Shown here piece after piece: positions 52,277 through 61,539 of a DNA stretch of 64,000 nucleotides. Where the stretch lies: contig NZ_LT963430.1 of assembly GCF_900199405.1 (NCBI RefSeq), positions 186,001 through 250,000 on the forward strand. The letters are read 5' to 3'. The first letter of the stretch is position 1. Each line of letters opens with the position of its first letter. A program made the translations under genes and the position numbers. Under the pieces are notes generated by a model that saw only the letters and a list, made by a program, of their open reading frames with translations, was not told where the DNA came from and made no database searches. The stretch is from Beduinella massiliensis. Its GTDB lineage: Bacteria > Bacillota > Clostridia > Christensenellales > Aristaeellaceae.

Positions 52277-54595
52277 CTATTTACCACGGCACATTTCTCG
52301 GTACTCCGTCGGTGTGATCCCTTCGTAGCGCCTGAAAGCACGGGACATGGTAAGGCTGCTGATGTAGCCCACCTGCTCGGCGATGTCCTTCACACTGCAT
52401 TTGCTCTTCTCCAGAAGTTCCTTTGCCCTGCGGATGCGCAGCATGTGGATATAATCCAGAAGTCCGACTCCAGTTGCGTTCTTAAAGCAGCGGGAGACGC
52501 AGGAAATGCTCACACGGAACGTCTCACCAACCGCGGAAATGCTGATATCGGGAGATGCGAAGTGCTGATCGACGTAGGATAGAATGCTATCGCTCAGAGG
52601 CGGTTCCCTCGTCTTTTGCCTGTCTGCAAATTGTGCAGCCTGATCAAAGAGCTCACGGAGCGCTGATTCAAATTCTGGCGCGGTAAGCGCAGCATCTAAG
52701 CGTTCCAGGCTATAGGCGCATATTTTTTGTAATGGCGAACGATCGAAGGCGTCCCTGACGATGTAAATGAGGAAAAGCCGTCGATTTTGCCAGATGCGCA
52801 GGCCTTCTCTGCTTTGAAGCAGAGCAGAAGGAAGGAGGACGCGCAGCGCCTGATATGCCTGCGTGTAGTTACCGAGGGCCATGTTGTTGAAGAACATCTT
52901 CTGTGTTTCGATATCTTTTTGCCAATCCACGTGCTGAGGCTTTTCAGCGTCCAGATCGCAGTGGAAGAGCAGGCGCTGCGTCGAACTGGTGACCTGCATG
53001 TATTCCATTGTCTGGCAGGCGGTGCAATATGCATCCGCGATCATTTCGGGTCCTTCTGCAATGCTGCCTACCGCGACGCTGACGCTGATGGCAAGTCCGC
53101 GGCGCAGGGTGTCCATCATTCCAGAAAGCTCGCTGCCAAGCGCGCCCTTAACGAGCTGTTCAGGTTTGCTGCTAATCAGGCAGCCCAGATAATCTCCGAC
53201 GGGCGCGGACTCGAACGCGTAAGCGGGGGAGAGCGCGTCGTTCAGTGCAGACTGAATGACCTCGACGATGAGTTGGCGGGAAGAGAAGTCCTCTTGATCC
53301 TCCGCAGCCTCCACGAGGGGAGCAAAGTCGTCCAGGGAGACGATTGCGACCGCAAAGCAGGTGCCGCTTAGATGGAGCCCATATTGCCCGCAGATGCGTT
53401 CAAAGGATTCATTGCCCGCGTATTTGCCGCGAATCATTCGCTCTACGATGTAGTTGCGCAGCGATAGACTGCGTTCTGTAAGCTGTTCCCGGCTGTTTTC
53501 CAGGTCGTTCAGCATGCGCTTTACGCCGTTTTCGATGGCCGAGTACTCATCCCGAAAGGCCCCTTCGTCCGGACTTATGCGGGCCAGCAGATTCTGGTAG
53601 AGTGCACGCAGGGGGGAGTATTGTCTTTTGATCCCATGGAGGATAATTGCGATACCAAGCGGCAGGCAGACTGCCAGAAGAATGTAGAACAGTTGCAGGC
53701 GGCCCGTAAGAGGGAGATCAGCAAAGTTGATGGGCAACACCGAAAGATACCGCAGGACAGGAACGTTTTGCGAGGCTGCCTGAATAACGACTTCATTGGA
53801 ATGCTCAAAGACGCCGACGCCTTGCTGTGTATAGCTGGCAAGCGCTTCGACCGACCGCGTATTAGGCGCCAGGAAGGCGGGCAGACCGGTCTTGACGTTA
53901 CAGAGGAAGAAGAGGGGACTTACGGAGGAGACCGCGTTCGCCAGAGACAACAGGGCAGATTCCTCGATGGTGAGCACGACCACGGCATTTGCCGGGCGAG
54001 AGGTATCGGCATAATATTTACAGACGATTGCCATGCCGTTGCTGCCGTCTCCGCGGGGATAAAACGCGTAGGAATAATTGCCGCTAAAGTTCGTTAACGA
54101 AAGAAAGGCGTCATAGTTCAGCATACGAAAGGCGGAGCAAGCATCGGAAAAGCTCTGATCACGATACAGCCCCTGTGTGCACAGGACGGTGTCGCTGTAT
54201 GGAAAATAGACGAAGATTTCGTCGATCAAAGGGTTTACGACCTGCTGGGTGACCAGCGATTTTTTGAGCTTCCAGCAATCGACCAGGCTGTTCTTGCTCA
54301 ACGGAGCGGAGGCAGTCATCATTTTTTGCACGCTTTCGTCGTTGAGAAAGAGCTGGCCGATCGATTGAATGTTGGAAAAATTGGCGTCCGCCACATTGGC
54401 AGTTTGCTGCAGGGCAGCAACCTGACTTTGCAGCTCCAGATCCCGGTACTGTTCGGACAGTAAAGAAGAACTGTAGAGCGCCACAAAAAGAGGAAGCAGA
54501 AAAGCGCTGAGATAGGAAAGCAGCATGGAAAGCAAAATCGGCCGGCTGACGGACGAGCCGCCACGGGAGATTGACGGGATAAGCTGTTTTTGCAC
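52277..54595 (-). CDS. Membrane-anchored AraC-family regulator with outside sensor
   Basis: A 772-residue one-component regulator. Two membrane spans (about 22-44 and 303-323) frame a ~260-residue outside sensing domain of the Cache-like type, then a linker/HAMP-like helix, a GGDEF-like/YesN central region (about 400-550) and a C-terminal AraC HTH (about 670-770: ISISAVGETFRVSISCVSRC, VKDIAEQVGYISSLTMSRAF, GITPTEYREM). Start is GTG at 54595, eight bases after AGGAGG. It faces away from the LplBC-type ABC importer and probably controls it in response to the transported sugar. Confidence 0.88.
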   Translation of the reverse strand: MQKQLIPSISRGGSSVSRPILLSMLLSYLSAFLLPLFVALYSSSLLSEQYRDLELQSQVAALQQTANVADANFSNIQSIGQLFLNDESVQKMMTASAPLSKNSLVDCWKLKKSLVTQQVVNPLIDEIFVYFPYSDTVLCTQGLYRDQSFSDACSAFRMLNYDAFLSLTNFSGNYSYAFYPRGDGSNGMAIVCKYYADTSRPANAVVVLTIEESALLSLANAVSSVSPLFFLCNVKTGLPAFLAPNTRSVEALASYTQQGVGVFEHSNEVVIQAASQNVPVLRYLSVLPINFADLPLTGRLQLFYILLAVCLPLGIAIILHGIKRQYSPLRALYQNLLARISPDEGAFRDEYSAIENGVKRMLNDLENSREQLTERSLSLRNYIVERMIRGKYAGNESFERICGQYGLHLSGTCFAVAIVSLDDFAPLVEAAEDQEDFSSRQLIVEVIQSALNDALSPAYAFESAPVGDYLGCLISSKPEQLVKGALGSELSGMMDTLRRGLAISVSVAVGSIAEGPEMIADAYCTACQTMEYMQVTSSTQRLLFHCDLDAEKPQHVDWQKDIETQKMFFNNMALGNYTQAYQALRVLLPSALLQSREGLRIWQNRRLFLIYIVRDAFDRSPLQKICAYSLERLDAALTAPEFESALRELFDQAAQFADRQKTREPPLSDSILSYVDQHFASPDISISAVGETFRVSISCVSRCFKNATGVGLLDYIHMLRIRRAKELLEKSKCSVKDIAEQVGYISSLTMSRAFRRYEGITPTEYREMCRGK

Positions 54596-54931
54596 GTCCT
54601 TCGCCTCCTGCTTCTATACCTTTTCGATTCCTCGTTTTTGTATCTGACGGAATGGGTTGCACACGCTTTCTCTTCGGATTTTATAAAAATGCCCAACGAT
54701 CGTCAAGACGAAAAGGACTGCTTTTGCGTGGAATATGACCATTTTGCAAAAACAGACGATGTGCAAAAAATACATATCCGCCGAAATGTAAATTATGATA
54801 GCAGGAAAAGAGATGACGCTTTACAGAGAGAAGACCTCCCCGTACACTCAAGAAGAAAAGCCCCTTCTGCCGACTGCGGATCATCCATCGTCAGGAAGGT
54901 GGGGCATGACGCGGGGAGGTTCAATACACGT
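54596..54931 (+). promoter_or_regulatory. Divergent control region with TGCAAAAA direct repeats
   Basis: No gene seen. TGCAAAAA occurs twice at 54745-54752 and 54762-54769 (17 bp apart), just upstream of a weak promoter, TATGAT at 54794-54799 with a poor -35 (TACATA, 17 bp). This is the layout expected for an operator of the adjacent AraC-type regulator. Confidence 0.45.
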
Positions 54932-55906
54932 ATGAAAACATCCTTTTCCGGTATGGCTGTGCGCCGGCCGAGTATTTCAAGGAATCGCCTTGAGCGAATC
55001 AAGACGACGCTTGCCAAGGAACGTTTTTTGCACCTGATGGTGCTGCCTTGCGTCGTCTGGCTAATCTTGTTTAAATATGTGCCGATGAGCGGCCTTTTGA
55101 TCGCTTTTAAGAATTATCGAGGCAATACCTCGGGCTTCCTGGGTATTTTTGAGGCGCCCTGGATTGGCCTGCGCAACTTTGAATCCTTCTTTAACTCCAT
55201 TTACTTTACGCGCTTGATGAGCAACACGCTTGCCATCAGTTTTTTAAGGCTGATCTTTTCGTTCCCGGCGGCGATTCTCTTTGCGCTGCTGCTTAACGAA
55301 ATCCGCCGGGTACACTTTAAGAAGTTCGTACAAACCGTTTCTTATATGCCGCATTTTCTGTCATGGGTGGTTATCTCTGCGCTGGCGACGGCACTGCTTT
55401 CGCCGGATGCCGGAGCGGTCAACGGTCTTCTCCAAATGCTGGGCCACGACAAGATCTTTTTTCTGGCGAGCGAACAGTGGTTTCGTCCGGTGCTCGTCAT
55501 CAGCGGAACCTGGCAGGGAATTGGGTGGAGCAGCATCGTATATCTGGCCGCTATCAGCGGCCTGCCGCAGGAGCAGTATGAGTCGGCCCGGCTGGACGGC
55601 GCAAACAAGCTACAGCAAATCTGGTATATTACGCTACCGGGGATCAAGGAGATCATCGCCGTCATGCTCATCATGCAGGTAGGCCGGGCGATGACCGACA
55701 ACTTCGAGCAGGTCTTCAACATGTACAGCCCGGCGGTATACAAGGTGGCGGATATCTTTGATACCTATGTGTACCGCTCTGGCATTACGGATGCAAACTT
55801 TTCCTACTCGGCGGCTGTCGGCTTGTTTAAGTCGGTATGCTCCCTGATTCTCGTGCTGATGACCAATACCATTACGAACAAACTAGACGCCGGCGGGCTT
55901 TGGTAA
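54932..55906 (+). CDS. Carbohydrate ABC importer permease (LplB/YteP type)
   Basis: A 324-residue inner-membrane permease with six spans. MVLPCVVWLILFKYVPMSGL at the N-terminus, IGLRNFESFF, the EAA loop (EQYESARLDGANKLQQIW) and the C-terminal NKLDAGGLW are typical of the family transporting complex oligosaccharides such as oligogalacturonides. The ATPase gene is not in this operon; such importers often share a common MsmX-like ATPase encoded elsewhere. Start at 54932 has a GGGAGG at a somewhat long distance; the frame is open further upstream. Confidence 0.9.
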   Translation: MKTSFSGMAVRRPSISRNRLERIKTTLAKERFLHLMVLPCVVWLILFKYVPMSGLLIAFKNYRGNTSGFLGIFEAPWIGLRNFESFFNSIYFTRLMSNTLAISFLRLIFSFPAAILFALLLNEIRRVHFKKFVQTVSYMPHFLSWVVISALATALLSPDAGAVNGLLQMLGHDKIFFLASEQWFRPVLVISGTWQGIGWSSIVYLAAISGLPQEQYESARLDGANKLQQIWYITLPGIKEIIAVMLIMQVGRAMTDNFEQVFNMYSPAVYKVADIFDTYVYRSGITDANFSYSAAVGLFKSVCSLILVLMTNTITNKLDAGGLW

Positions 55907-55925
55907 AATAGGAGGCGGATGCGAA

Positions 55926-56843
55926 ATGAAGACGGCGACGGTCATACAGAGAAAGCCTCAGGGACTTATACGCGAGAGTCCGGGGGAGAAGGTCTTTAAC
56001 GTTTTTAACGTGTTGCTGATGCTCGTCATGTGTGCCCTGTTTCTCTATCCCCTTCTGTACGTGCTCTCCCGTTCGGTCATGTCCGACGCGGAGCGCGTGG
56101 CGCGCCCGCTTGCGCTGATTCCGCATACGTACGACTGGTCGGGTTACAAGATGGTGCTTTCCAGCAATTCCAACCTGCTTAACTCCTATTGGGTAACCAT
56201 CAAACGGACGGTGGTCGGTACGCTTATCAACCTGCTAATGACATCGATGATGGCTTACGTGATCTCGCGCAGGCAGTATTCCCTCAAAAAAGGATTCACC
56301 TTTTTACTCGCCTTTACCATGTGGTTTGACGGCGGATTGATTCCAACATATCTACTCAACCAGTCGCTGGGCATGGTAAACAATTTTTGGGTTTACATCA
56401 TCCCTGCAGCCATTAGTCCCTGGAACTGCTTCATCCTTCGGAACTTCTTCGCTACGCTTCCGGACAGTCTTGAAGAATCCGCACGCATCGACGGGGCAAG
56501 CGAGGCGGTTATCCTCTTTCGGATCATCCTGCCGCTTTCCAAGGCCGCTCTGGCGACGGTTGGACTGTTTTACGCGGTAGGTCATTGGAACGCATGGTTC
56601 GACTCGATGCTCTACATGACGAACAACAGACTATGGTCGCTTCAGTATATTCTGCGCCAGATCATCGCTAGCGCGAACACGAGCGATCTGGTAGCGGCTA
56701 GCACGGATGCGTCGATCAACCCACCCACAGAGATGGTGCGCATGGCCTGCACGGTCGTGGCGACGGTTCCAATCCTGTGCGTCTATCCTTTCCTGCAGAA
56801 GTACTTCGTCAAAGGCATGCTCATCGGTTCCGTCAAGGGATAA
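55926..56843 (+). CDS. Carbohydrate ABC importer permease (LplC/YtcP type)
   Basis: A 305-residue partner permease with six spans. Family marks are NVLLMLVMCALFLYPLLYVL, the EAA loop (LEESARIDGASEAVILFRII), the middle GGLIPTYLL and the C-terminal LQKYFVKGMLIGSVKG. RBS GGAGGCG at 8 bases; 19 bases after the preceding gene. Confidence 0.93.
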   Translation: MKTATVIQRKPQGLIRESPGEKVFNVFNVLLMLVMCALFLYPLLYVLSRSVMSDAERVARPLALIPHTYDWSGYKMVLSSNSNLLNSYWVTIKRTVVGTLINLLMTSMMAYVISRRQYSLKKGFTFLLAFTMWFDGGLIPTYLLNQSLGMVNNFWVYIIPAAISPWNCFILRNFFATLPDSLEESARIDGASEAVILFRIILPLSKAALATVGLFYAVGHWNAWFDSMLYMTNNRLWSLQYILRQIIASANTSDLVAASTDASINPPTEMVRMACTVVATVPILCVYPFLQKYFVKGMLIGSVKG

Positions 56844-56897
56844 CCCATTTGAACCCATAGGCCCAAGCGCCTAAATAATAGAAGGGAGACCTGACTT

Positions 56898-58490
56898 ATG
56901 TTCAAACGTACCCTGTCGATCCTGCTTATTCTGATGCTCTGCGCGATGTGCCTGCCGGCCTTAGCCGCGGACGCGCCGATTCCGCTGAGCGGTACCGGCA
57001 GCAGCCCGGAGGACCCGTTGTTTGACCCCGCTTTGGGGCTGACGCTAACCGTGTACCAGCCGACGAACTGGAGCGAGGACGCCAAACCTGGCAATCAGGC
57101 CGTGAAGGAATGGATAGAGGCCCGGACCGGCCTCAAACTGAACTGGGTGTACACCGCCCCTGACAGTTTCGTCGAAAAGATGAATCTTGTATTTGTCTCC
57201 GGTGAATCTTATGACGCGTTCAGCGACGGCGGCGTATTAAATACGCGCCCATTGCAGTCTCTGTATGACGATGGACTGATCATCGATATTTCCGATTATC
57301 TGGATACCTATGCGCAGAACTTTAGAAAACACCTGAACGACGGCTTCGATTACTGCAAGTCTTCCGACGGCGCCGTACTCGCGCTGCCCAAGCGGGTTTC
57401 CAATCACCGCGGCAACACCCCTACCATTCGCGTCGACTGGCTTGAGGCGGCTGGCATCGACCATTTGCCCACCACGATCGCTGAGTGGGAGGCCTACATG
57501 CAATACGTCGTGGACAATGACGTCAACGGAAACGGTGATTCGACCGACGAAATTCCGCTTGTGCCTCAGGACTTGAACAACCTGATCGGATGCCTGCTTG
57601 GAATCTGGCTGGGTAAAGATGGGCCAAACGACACGAAGAACTATCTTGGCGAGGACGGACGTATTTACCGTAATGTCAACCATCCCAACTATATGGCCTT
57701 TCTGGACACGATGCGCGACTGGTACGCCAAGGGTTATCTCTATCAGGAGTTCTTTACCACCACGACGTCACAGATTCAGGATCTGATTACGGCCGACCGG
57801 GTAGGCGGTGCCTGCCAGTGGTATTCCAACATCGTACGCCCCTTTCAAGGAGTCGAAGAAGCGGATCCCACCAAGCATTACAGCGTCATGACGAACATCG
57901 AGTCCCCGGTCGAGGGCGTGGAGAGCGTTTACAGCGAGGGCAGGACGTATTCGCCCGTCATCATGGTTTCATCCTCTTCGAAGCACCCGGAGGTCGCGAT
58001 CGCGTATTTTGATTGGCTGCTTTCGGATCCAGACATTAACGCCACCGTGTGGCTCGGCTTTGAAGGGCAGCAGTGGGAGTGGGCTGACGCGGAGAACTTT
58101 ATCTTCCGCACGCTGCCTGGTGCCAGCGACTACTATTTCAAAGGGTTTCAGGCGGTTTGCCAGTTCGACGCTGAGACGCAGTTCCTGTATGCCAATCCAG
58201 AAGATTATGTTTCTATTAAGTATGACGAGTTCCTCAAGCAACTGAACGATGAAACCAAGCACTACGCAGAGGCCGCTGACCTGAAGGTACCGTATACCAA
58301 GGTTGGCACGGACCTGGAATTCATGAACAACGACGCGGAAACGCTGCTGGAGGAGAGCATCATCAGCTACATTATCGGCAGCATTGACCGCAGCGCGATG
58401 GAAAGTGCGATCGCGGAGTACAATGCGCTGTATGGGGACGTTTACAGCAAGGTTTATACCGAGCAGTATCAGGCCTACATCAATCAGTAA
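56898..58490 (+). CDS. Extracellular solute-binding protein (LplA/YtcQ type)
   Basis: A 530-residue sugar-binding protein of the importer. The signal peptide (residues 1-25) ends PALA and is followed by ADAPIPLSG; although cysteines occur inside the hydrophobic stretch, there is no proper lipobox, so it is predicted to be cleaved by signal peptidase I and not lipid-anchored. Features of the family are WLEAAGIDHLPTTIAEWEAY, NDVNGNGDSTDEIPL and FDWLLSDPDIN. Substrate unknown, likely an oligosaccharide. Confidence 0.88.
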   Translation: MFKRTLSILLILMLCAMCLPALAADAPIPLSGTGSSPEDPLFDPALGLTLTVYQPTNWSEDAKPGNQAVKEWIEARTGLKLNWVYTAPDSFVEKMNLVFVSGESYDAFSDGGVLNTRPLQSLYDDGLIIDISDYLDTYAQNFRKHLNDGFDYCKSSDGAVLALPKRVSNHRGNTPTIRVDWLEAAGIDHLPTTIAEWEAYMQYVVDNDVNGNGDSTDEIPLVPQDLNNLIGCLLGIWLGKDGPNDTKNYLGEDGRIYRNVNHPNYMAFLDTMRDWYAKGYLYQEFFTTTTSQIQDLITADRVGGACQWYSNIVRPFQGVEEADPTKHYSVMTNIESPVEGVESVYSEGRTYSPVIMVSSSSKHPEVAIAYFDWLLSDPDINATVWLGFEGQQWEWADAENFIFRTLPGASDYYFKGFQAVCQFDAETQFLYANPEDYVSIKYDEFLKQLNDETKHYAEAADLKVPYTKVGTDLEFMNNDAETLLEESIISYIIGSIDRSAMESAIAEYNALYGDVYSKVYTEQYQAYINQ

Positions 58491-58499
58491 CGATGAAAA

Positions 58500-58531
58500 G
58501 GGGCGGGCCGCTGCAGAGAGCGGTTCGCCCC
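58500..58531 (+). terminator. Intercistronic hairpin after the binding-protein gene
   Basis: GGGGCGGGCCGCT pairs with AGCGGTTCGCCCC, with two mismatched positions, no T-run. As in the 9.5 kb operon it directly follows a binding-protein gene and may adjust expression ratios. Confidence 0.55.
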
Positions 58532-58555
58532 CCGCTGCGTTTGGGAGGAACGGAT

Positions 58556-59209
58556 ATGTACGACTGGCACGTTTTGACGATCGGCCATCTGTCGAGGAAC
58601 AAGTTTTGGGCAGAGCAAGAGAATACGGCCTATCGCCGACCATTAGCAACCTGTACGCTGCTGAGCGGTCATGGTGAGAATATCCTCGTCGATCCCTCTT
58701 TGCCGGCGGAAGCGATGAAGGCGGCACTTTTTGATTCCGCGGGCTTGCTTCCGGAACAGATTACCAAGGTGTACTCCACCCACTTCCACTTCGACCACCA
58801 CGTCAGCCCTGACGCGTTTGTCAATGCACGATGGTACATGGCACCAGGGGATCTGATCTATCTGCGCGCGCACTGGGATGAGTACATAAAGATGTGGCCG
58901 ATGGATTCGCGCGCGGTGATGGAGCGCTGCCTACCCGCGCCACAGGAGCTGTGCGAGGGCGTGCGGCTGTTCGCGATGCCGGGGCACACGGAGGGGTTGT
59001 GCGCGCTGTGCTATGACGCACCCGAAGGACGAGTCATCGCCACGGGAGATGCCGTAATGAGCAAGGAGTTTTATGGGGCGGGCGAGCCCTACTTCTTTGG
59101 CTGGAACAGAGAAGCGGGTGAGCTCAGCATCCGGGCATTGCGCGGTCAATACGACGTGATCATTCCCGGTCACGGCGAGGCTTTTTGGGCGCGCGCCTAT
59201 GAAAAGTGA
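58556..59209 (+). CDS. Metallo-beta-lactamase-fold hydrolase
   Basis: A 217-residue cytoplasmic hydrolase. The metal site is THFHFDHH (HxHxDH), with further ligands in MPGHTEG, ATGDAV and IIPGHGE, the order of glyoxalase II/N-acyl homoserine lactonase-like enzymes. Its likely role is hydrolysis of a lactone or (thio)ester formed from the imported sugar; this is inferred from position between the binding protein and a glycosidase-like protein. ATG at 58556 has GGGAGG at 7 bases. Confidence 0.85.
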   Translation: MYDWHVLTIGHLSRNKFWAEQENTAYRRPLATCTLLSGHGENILVDPSLPAEAMKAALFDSAGLLPEQITKVYSTHFHFDHHVSPDAFVNARWYMAPGDLIYLRAHWDEYIKMWPMDSRAVMERCLPAPQELCEGVRLFAMPGHTEGLCALCYDAPEGRVIATGDAVMSKEFYGAGEPYFFGWNREAGELSIRALRGQYDVIIPGHGEAFWARAYEK

Positions 59210-59228
59210 CGAAACGGGGGGACAAACG

Positions 59229-61214
59229 ATGAGCTGGTGGCTTGAAAACAACATCCGAATGATTCAAAACAACCTGCGGGACATCGACGCTGCAATGGAC
59301 GTGGACAAGCTGGTCGAAGCGCTGGAATCGTTCGATTGCAACTGCGTCATGGTGGGAGCGGCGGGCATCACGGCTTACTACCCGTCCGACCTGCCGGAAC
59401 AATATGTGAGCCCTTACCTGCAAGGAAGGGATACGCTTGGCGAGATCGTGCGCAAATGCCATGAGAAGGGCATTCGCGTCATCGTCCGCTTTGACTTCAG
59501 CAAGGTGCACGAGAGCCTGGAGGCGGGACATCCAGACTGGTTCGTGGTCACGGAATCCGGCGGGCACTGGCACTTCGGAGATACCGTGCATACATGTCTG
59601 TGCGGAAAATATCAGCAGGAGCACTCGCTGAACATCATCCGCGAGGTGATCACAAGGTACCCGGTAGACGGTGTCTTTTTCAATTACTTTGGCATGCACA
59701 CGCGTGACTATGCCGGCCGAGAATACGGCATTTGCCACTGCGAGGGATGCCGAAAAATGTTCAGGGCTTTTTCGGGCCTGGAGCTTCCGAAGGAGGACAG
59801 CGCACCCGAGATATGGGAGAAGTATCGTGCCTTCACGATCGCTGCGGCCAGCGATATGATGCGCAAGGTGCAGGCATTGGTACATTCCAGCCGCGAGGAT
59901 ATCGCGGTCTGCACCTATCATTATCCCCACGTGGACATGGTGCGCAACGAGTCCAACAGCTCACCATCTTACGCTTATCCGGTTAATCTGTATCTGTACC
60001 AGTCGGCTGAAAACGTGGCCAGCGTGCGCACCAACGCGCAGGGGATGAAGGTTTCCAGCAACTGCGTCATCAACGCCTACAGCATCAACCACCGGTTCAC
60101 TGGCGTTTCCAAAGAGCTGACGAGCTACCGCCTGTACGAAGAGATGGCGCAGGGCGGCATTCTGGACTTTTGCATCATCGGTGTTTTTGAGGGTTATCCG
60201 GACGAAGAAGCCTTTGAGGGCGTGCGCGAGGTGTTCCACTTTCACAAGGAGAATGAGCGCTACTTTAAGCACCTGATTTCACAGGCAAGGGTAGCCGTGC
60301 TCCATTCGGTACATACCCGGGCAGTATCCGGCGGTAGCCCTGCCTTTCACGGCGTATTCCGCATGCTAAAGGAGGAGCATATCCCCTTCGACCTGCTGGG
60401 ATATGAGACGATCGAGGCGGAACCGGACGCGTTAAACGGCTGCCGCGCGCTCATCGTGCCGGATGCGCAATACCTGAGCGAACGCATCGTACGCGAGGCA
60501 CGCAGGCGTGATATTTTATTGCTCGTGACAGACCTGACGGAAAAGCTGGAGGACGGAGCAGCCGCGCTGCTGGGTGCGCAGGTGACAGAGACGGAAGAGG
60601 ACGACCTGCTTAGCGCCAGCTACTGGAACACGCGTGAAAAGGACATCTTCAACCGGTTTAAACGCCGTCACTGGATCGTGCAGCAGGGGCCCTTTGCGCA
60701 TTTGAACGCGCCTGCCTATGACGGGTTGCTGCCTCGGGTTTCCGCCGCGCCCTACGCTCCGCCGGAACGTGCGTACGGGCACGAGCCCACGAAGCTTCCC
60801 GGGGCACTTTACAGCAGGGAACACCGGGCGGTAATCATTCCCTGGCGATGCGCCTACAACTACTCGATGTACGCGAACGCGGACTGCAAGCATGTGCTCG
60901 TAAACCTGTTGGACGCGTTCTGCGAGCAGGCGCGCGCGATCACGACGGACGCTCCGGCGGCGGTAGAGGTCTTCTACGACCGGCTGCCGGACGGCGGCTA
61001 TATGCTCCAACTACTCAATTTGACGGGCTGCAGCGGCGGAACATGGGAACCGCACATTCCTGTGCACGACATTCGCGTGACGCTGCCGCTGCCGGATGCG
61101 CAAAGCGTGACTTCCCTGACGCATGCGGCGTGCACACTTGAGACGTCGGAGGACGGTGCCGTGGTAATCGTTCCCCGTTTGGAGCGGTATGAAGCACTAA
61201 TCATAAAAACGTAA
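59229..61214 (+). CDS. Glycosidase-like TIM-barrel protein with GATase-like domain
   Basis: A 661-residue soluble protein. Residues ~1-330 look like the barrel of the 'hypothetical glycoside hydrolase' group (WWLENNIRMIQNNLRDID, GIRVIVRFDFSKVHE, HPDWFV, YPVDGVFFNYFGM, CHCEGCRKMF). Residues ~350-470 resemble the beta-galactosidase trimerisation (GATase1-like) domain (ARVAVLHSVHTRAVSGG, IPFDLLGYETIE, RALIVPDAQYLS). The C-terminal ~100 residues are beta-rich. Catalytic acids were not assigned. ATG at 59229 follows GGGGGG. Probably cleaves the glycan imported by the adjacent transporter (inference). Confidence 0.7.
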   Translation: MSWWLENNIRMIQNNLRDIDAAMDVDKLVEALESFDCNCVMVGAAGITAYYPSDLPEQYVSPYLQGRDTLGEIVRKCHEKGIRVIVRFDFSKVHESLEAGHPDWFVVTESGGHWHFGDTVHTCLCGKYQQEHSLNIIREVITRYPVDGVFFNYFGMHTRDYAGREYGICHCEGCRKMFRAFSGLELPKEDSAPEIWEKYRAFTIAAASDMMRKVQALVHSSREDIAVCTYHYPHVDMVRNESNSSPSYAYPVNLYLYQSAENVASVRTNAQGMKVSSNCVINAYSINHRFTGVSKELTSYRLYEEMAQGGILDFCIIGVFEGYPDEEAFEGVREVFHFHKENERYFKHLISQARVAVLHSVHTRAVSGGSPAFHGVFRMLKEEHIPFDLLGYETIEAEPDALNGCRALIVPDAQYLSERIVREARRRDILLLVTDLTEKLEDGAAALLGAQVTETEEDDLLSASYWNTREKDIFNRFKRRHWIVQQGPFAHLNAPAYDGLLPRVSAAPYAPPERAYGHEPTKLPGALYSREHRAVIIPWRCAYNYSMYANADCKHVLVNLLDAFCEQARAITTDAPAAVEVFYDRLPDGGYMLQLLNLTGCSGGTWEPHIPVHDIRVTLPLPDAQSVTSLTHAACTLETSEDGAVVIVPRLERYEALIIKT

Positions 61215-61251
61215 GGGTACAAAAGGGAGATGGACGTTTCGTCTCCCGCTT

Positions 61252-61280
61252 CGGCAGGGTCGCAGGGCCCTGCCGTTTTT
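61252..61280 (+). terminator. Terminator after the glycosidase-like gene
   Basis: CGGCAGGG pairs with CCCTGCCG around an 8-base loop and is followed by TTTTTG. Confidence 0.8.
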
Positions 61281-61463
61281 GTGTGCAAAAATTCTTCCTT
61301 AGGCGCCGGAGCCCGACGTTCACTATTTGACCCGAACGGCTTCAAAGACCCGGAAAAGATCAAAAGCAAAGGACAAAAACAGAGGATTTCGGTGCAAAAA
61401 AGTGAGATTTGCGTCGCACCGCGCGCAAAACACAAAGGTACACACGAAAATGGCTGGCTAAAA

Positions 61464-61499
61464 TTGGCGATATACGCCAAAAGACAACAATGATACAAT
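61464..61499 (+). promoter_or_regulatory. Palindromic operator and extended -10 promoter
   Basis: TTGGCG-ATATA-CGCCAA (61464-61480) is a perfect 6-bp dyad; TGATACAAT (61491-61499) is an extended -10 element 10 bases further on. A repressor or activator bound at the dyad would touch the -35 region. The regulator is unknown. Confidence 0.5.
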
Positions 61500-61539
61500 T
61501 TAGACAAATTCAGAGGGAAATCAAAGGAGTGAAGCGGAG

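Larger units (their letters stand above)
61215..61539 (+). other. Gap before the D-2-hydroxyacid dehydrogenase gene
   Basis: No gene supported. It holds a GGGAGA/TCTCCC hairpin (61225-61247), the terminator at 61252-61280 and the control region at 61464-61499. Confidence 0.55.
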
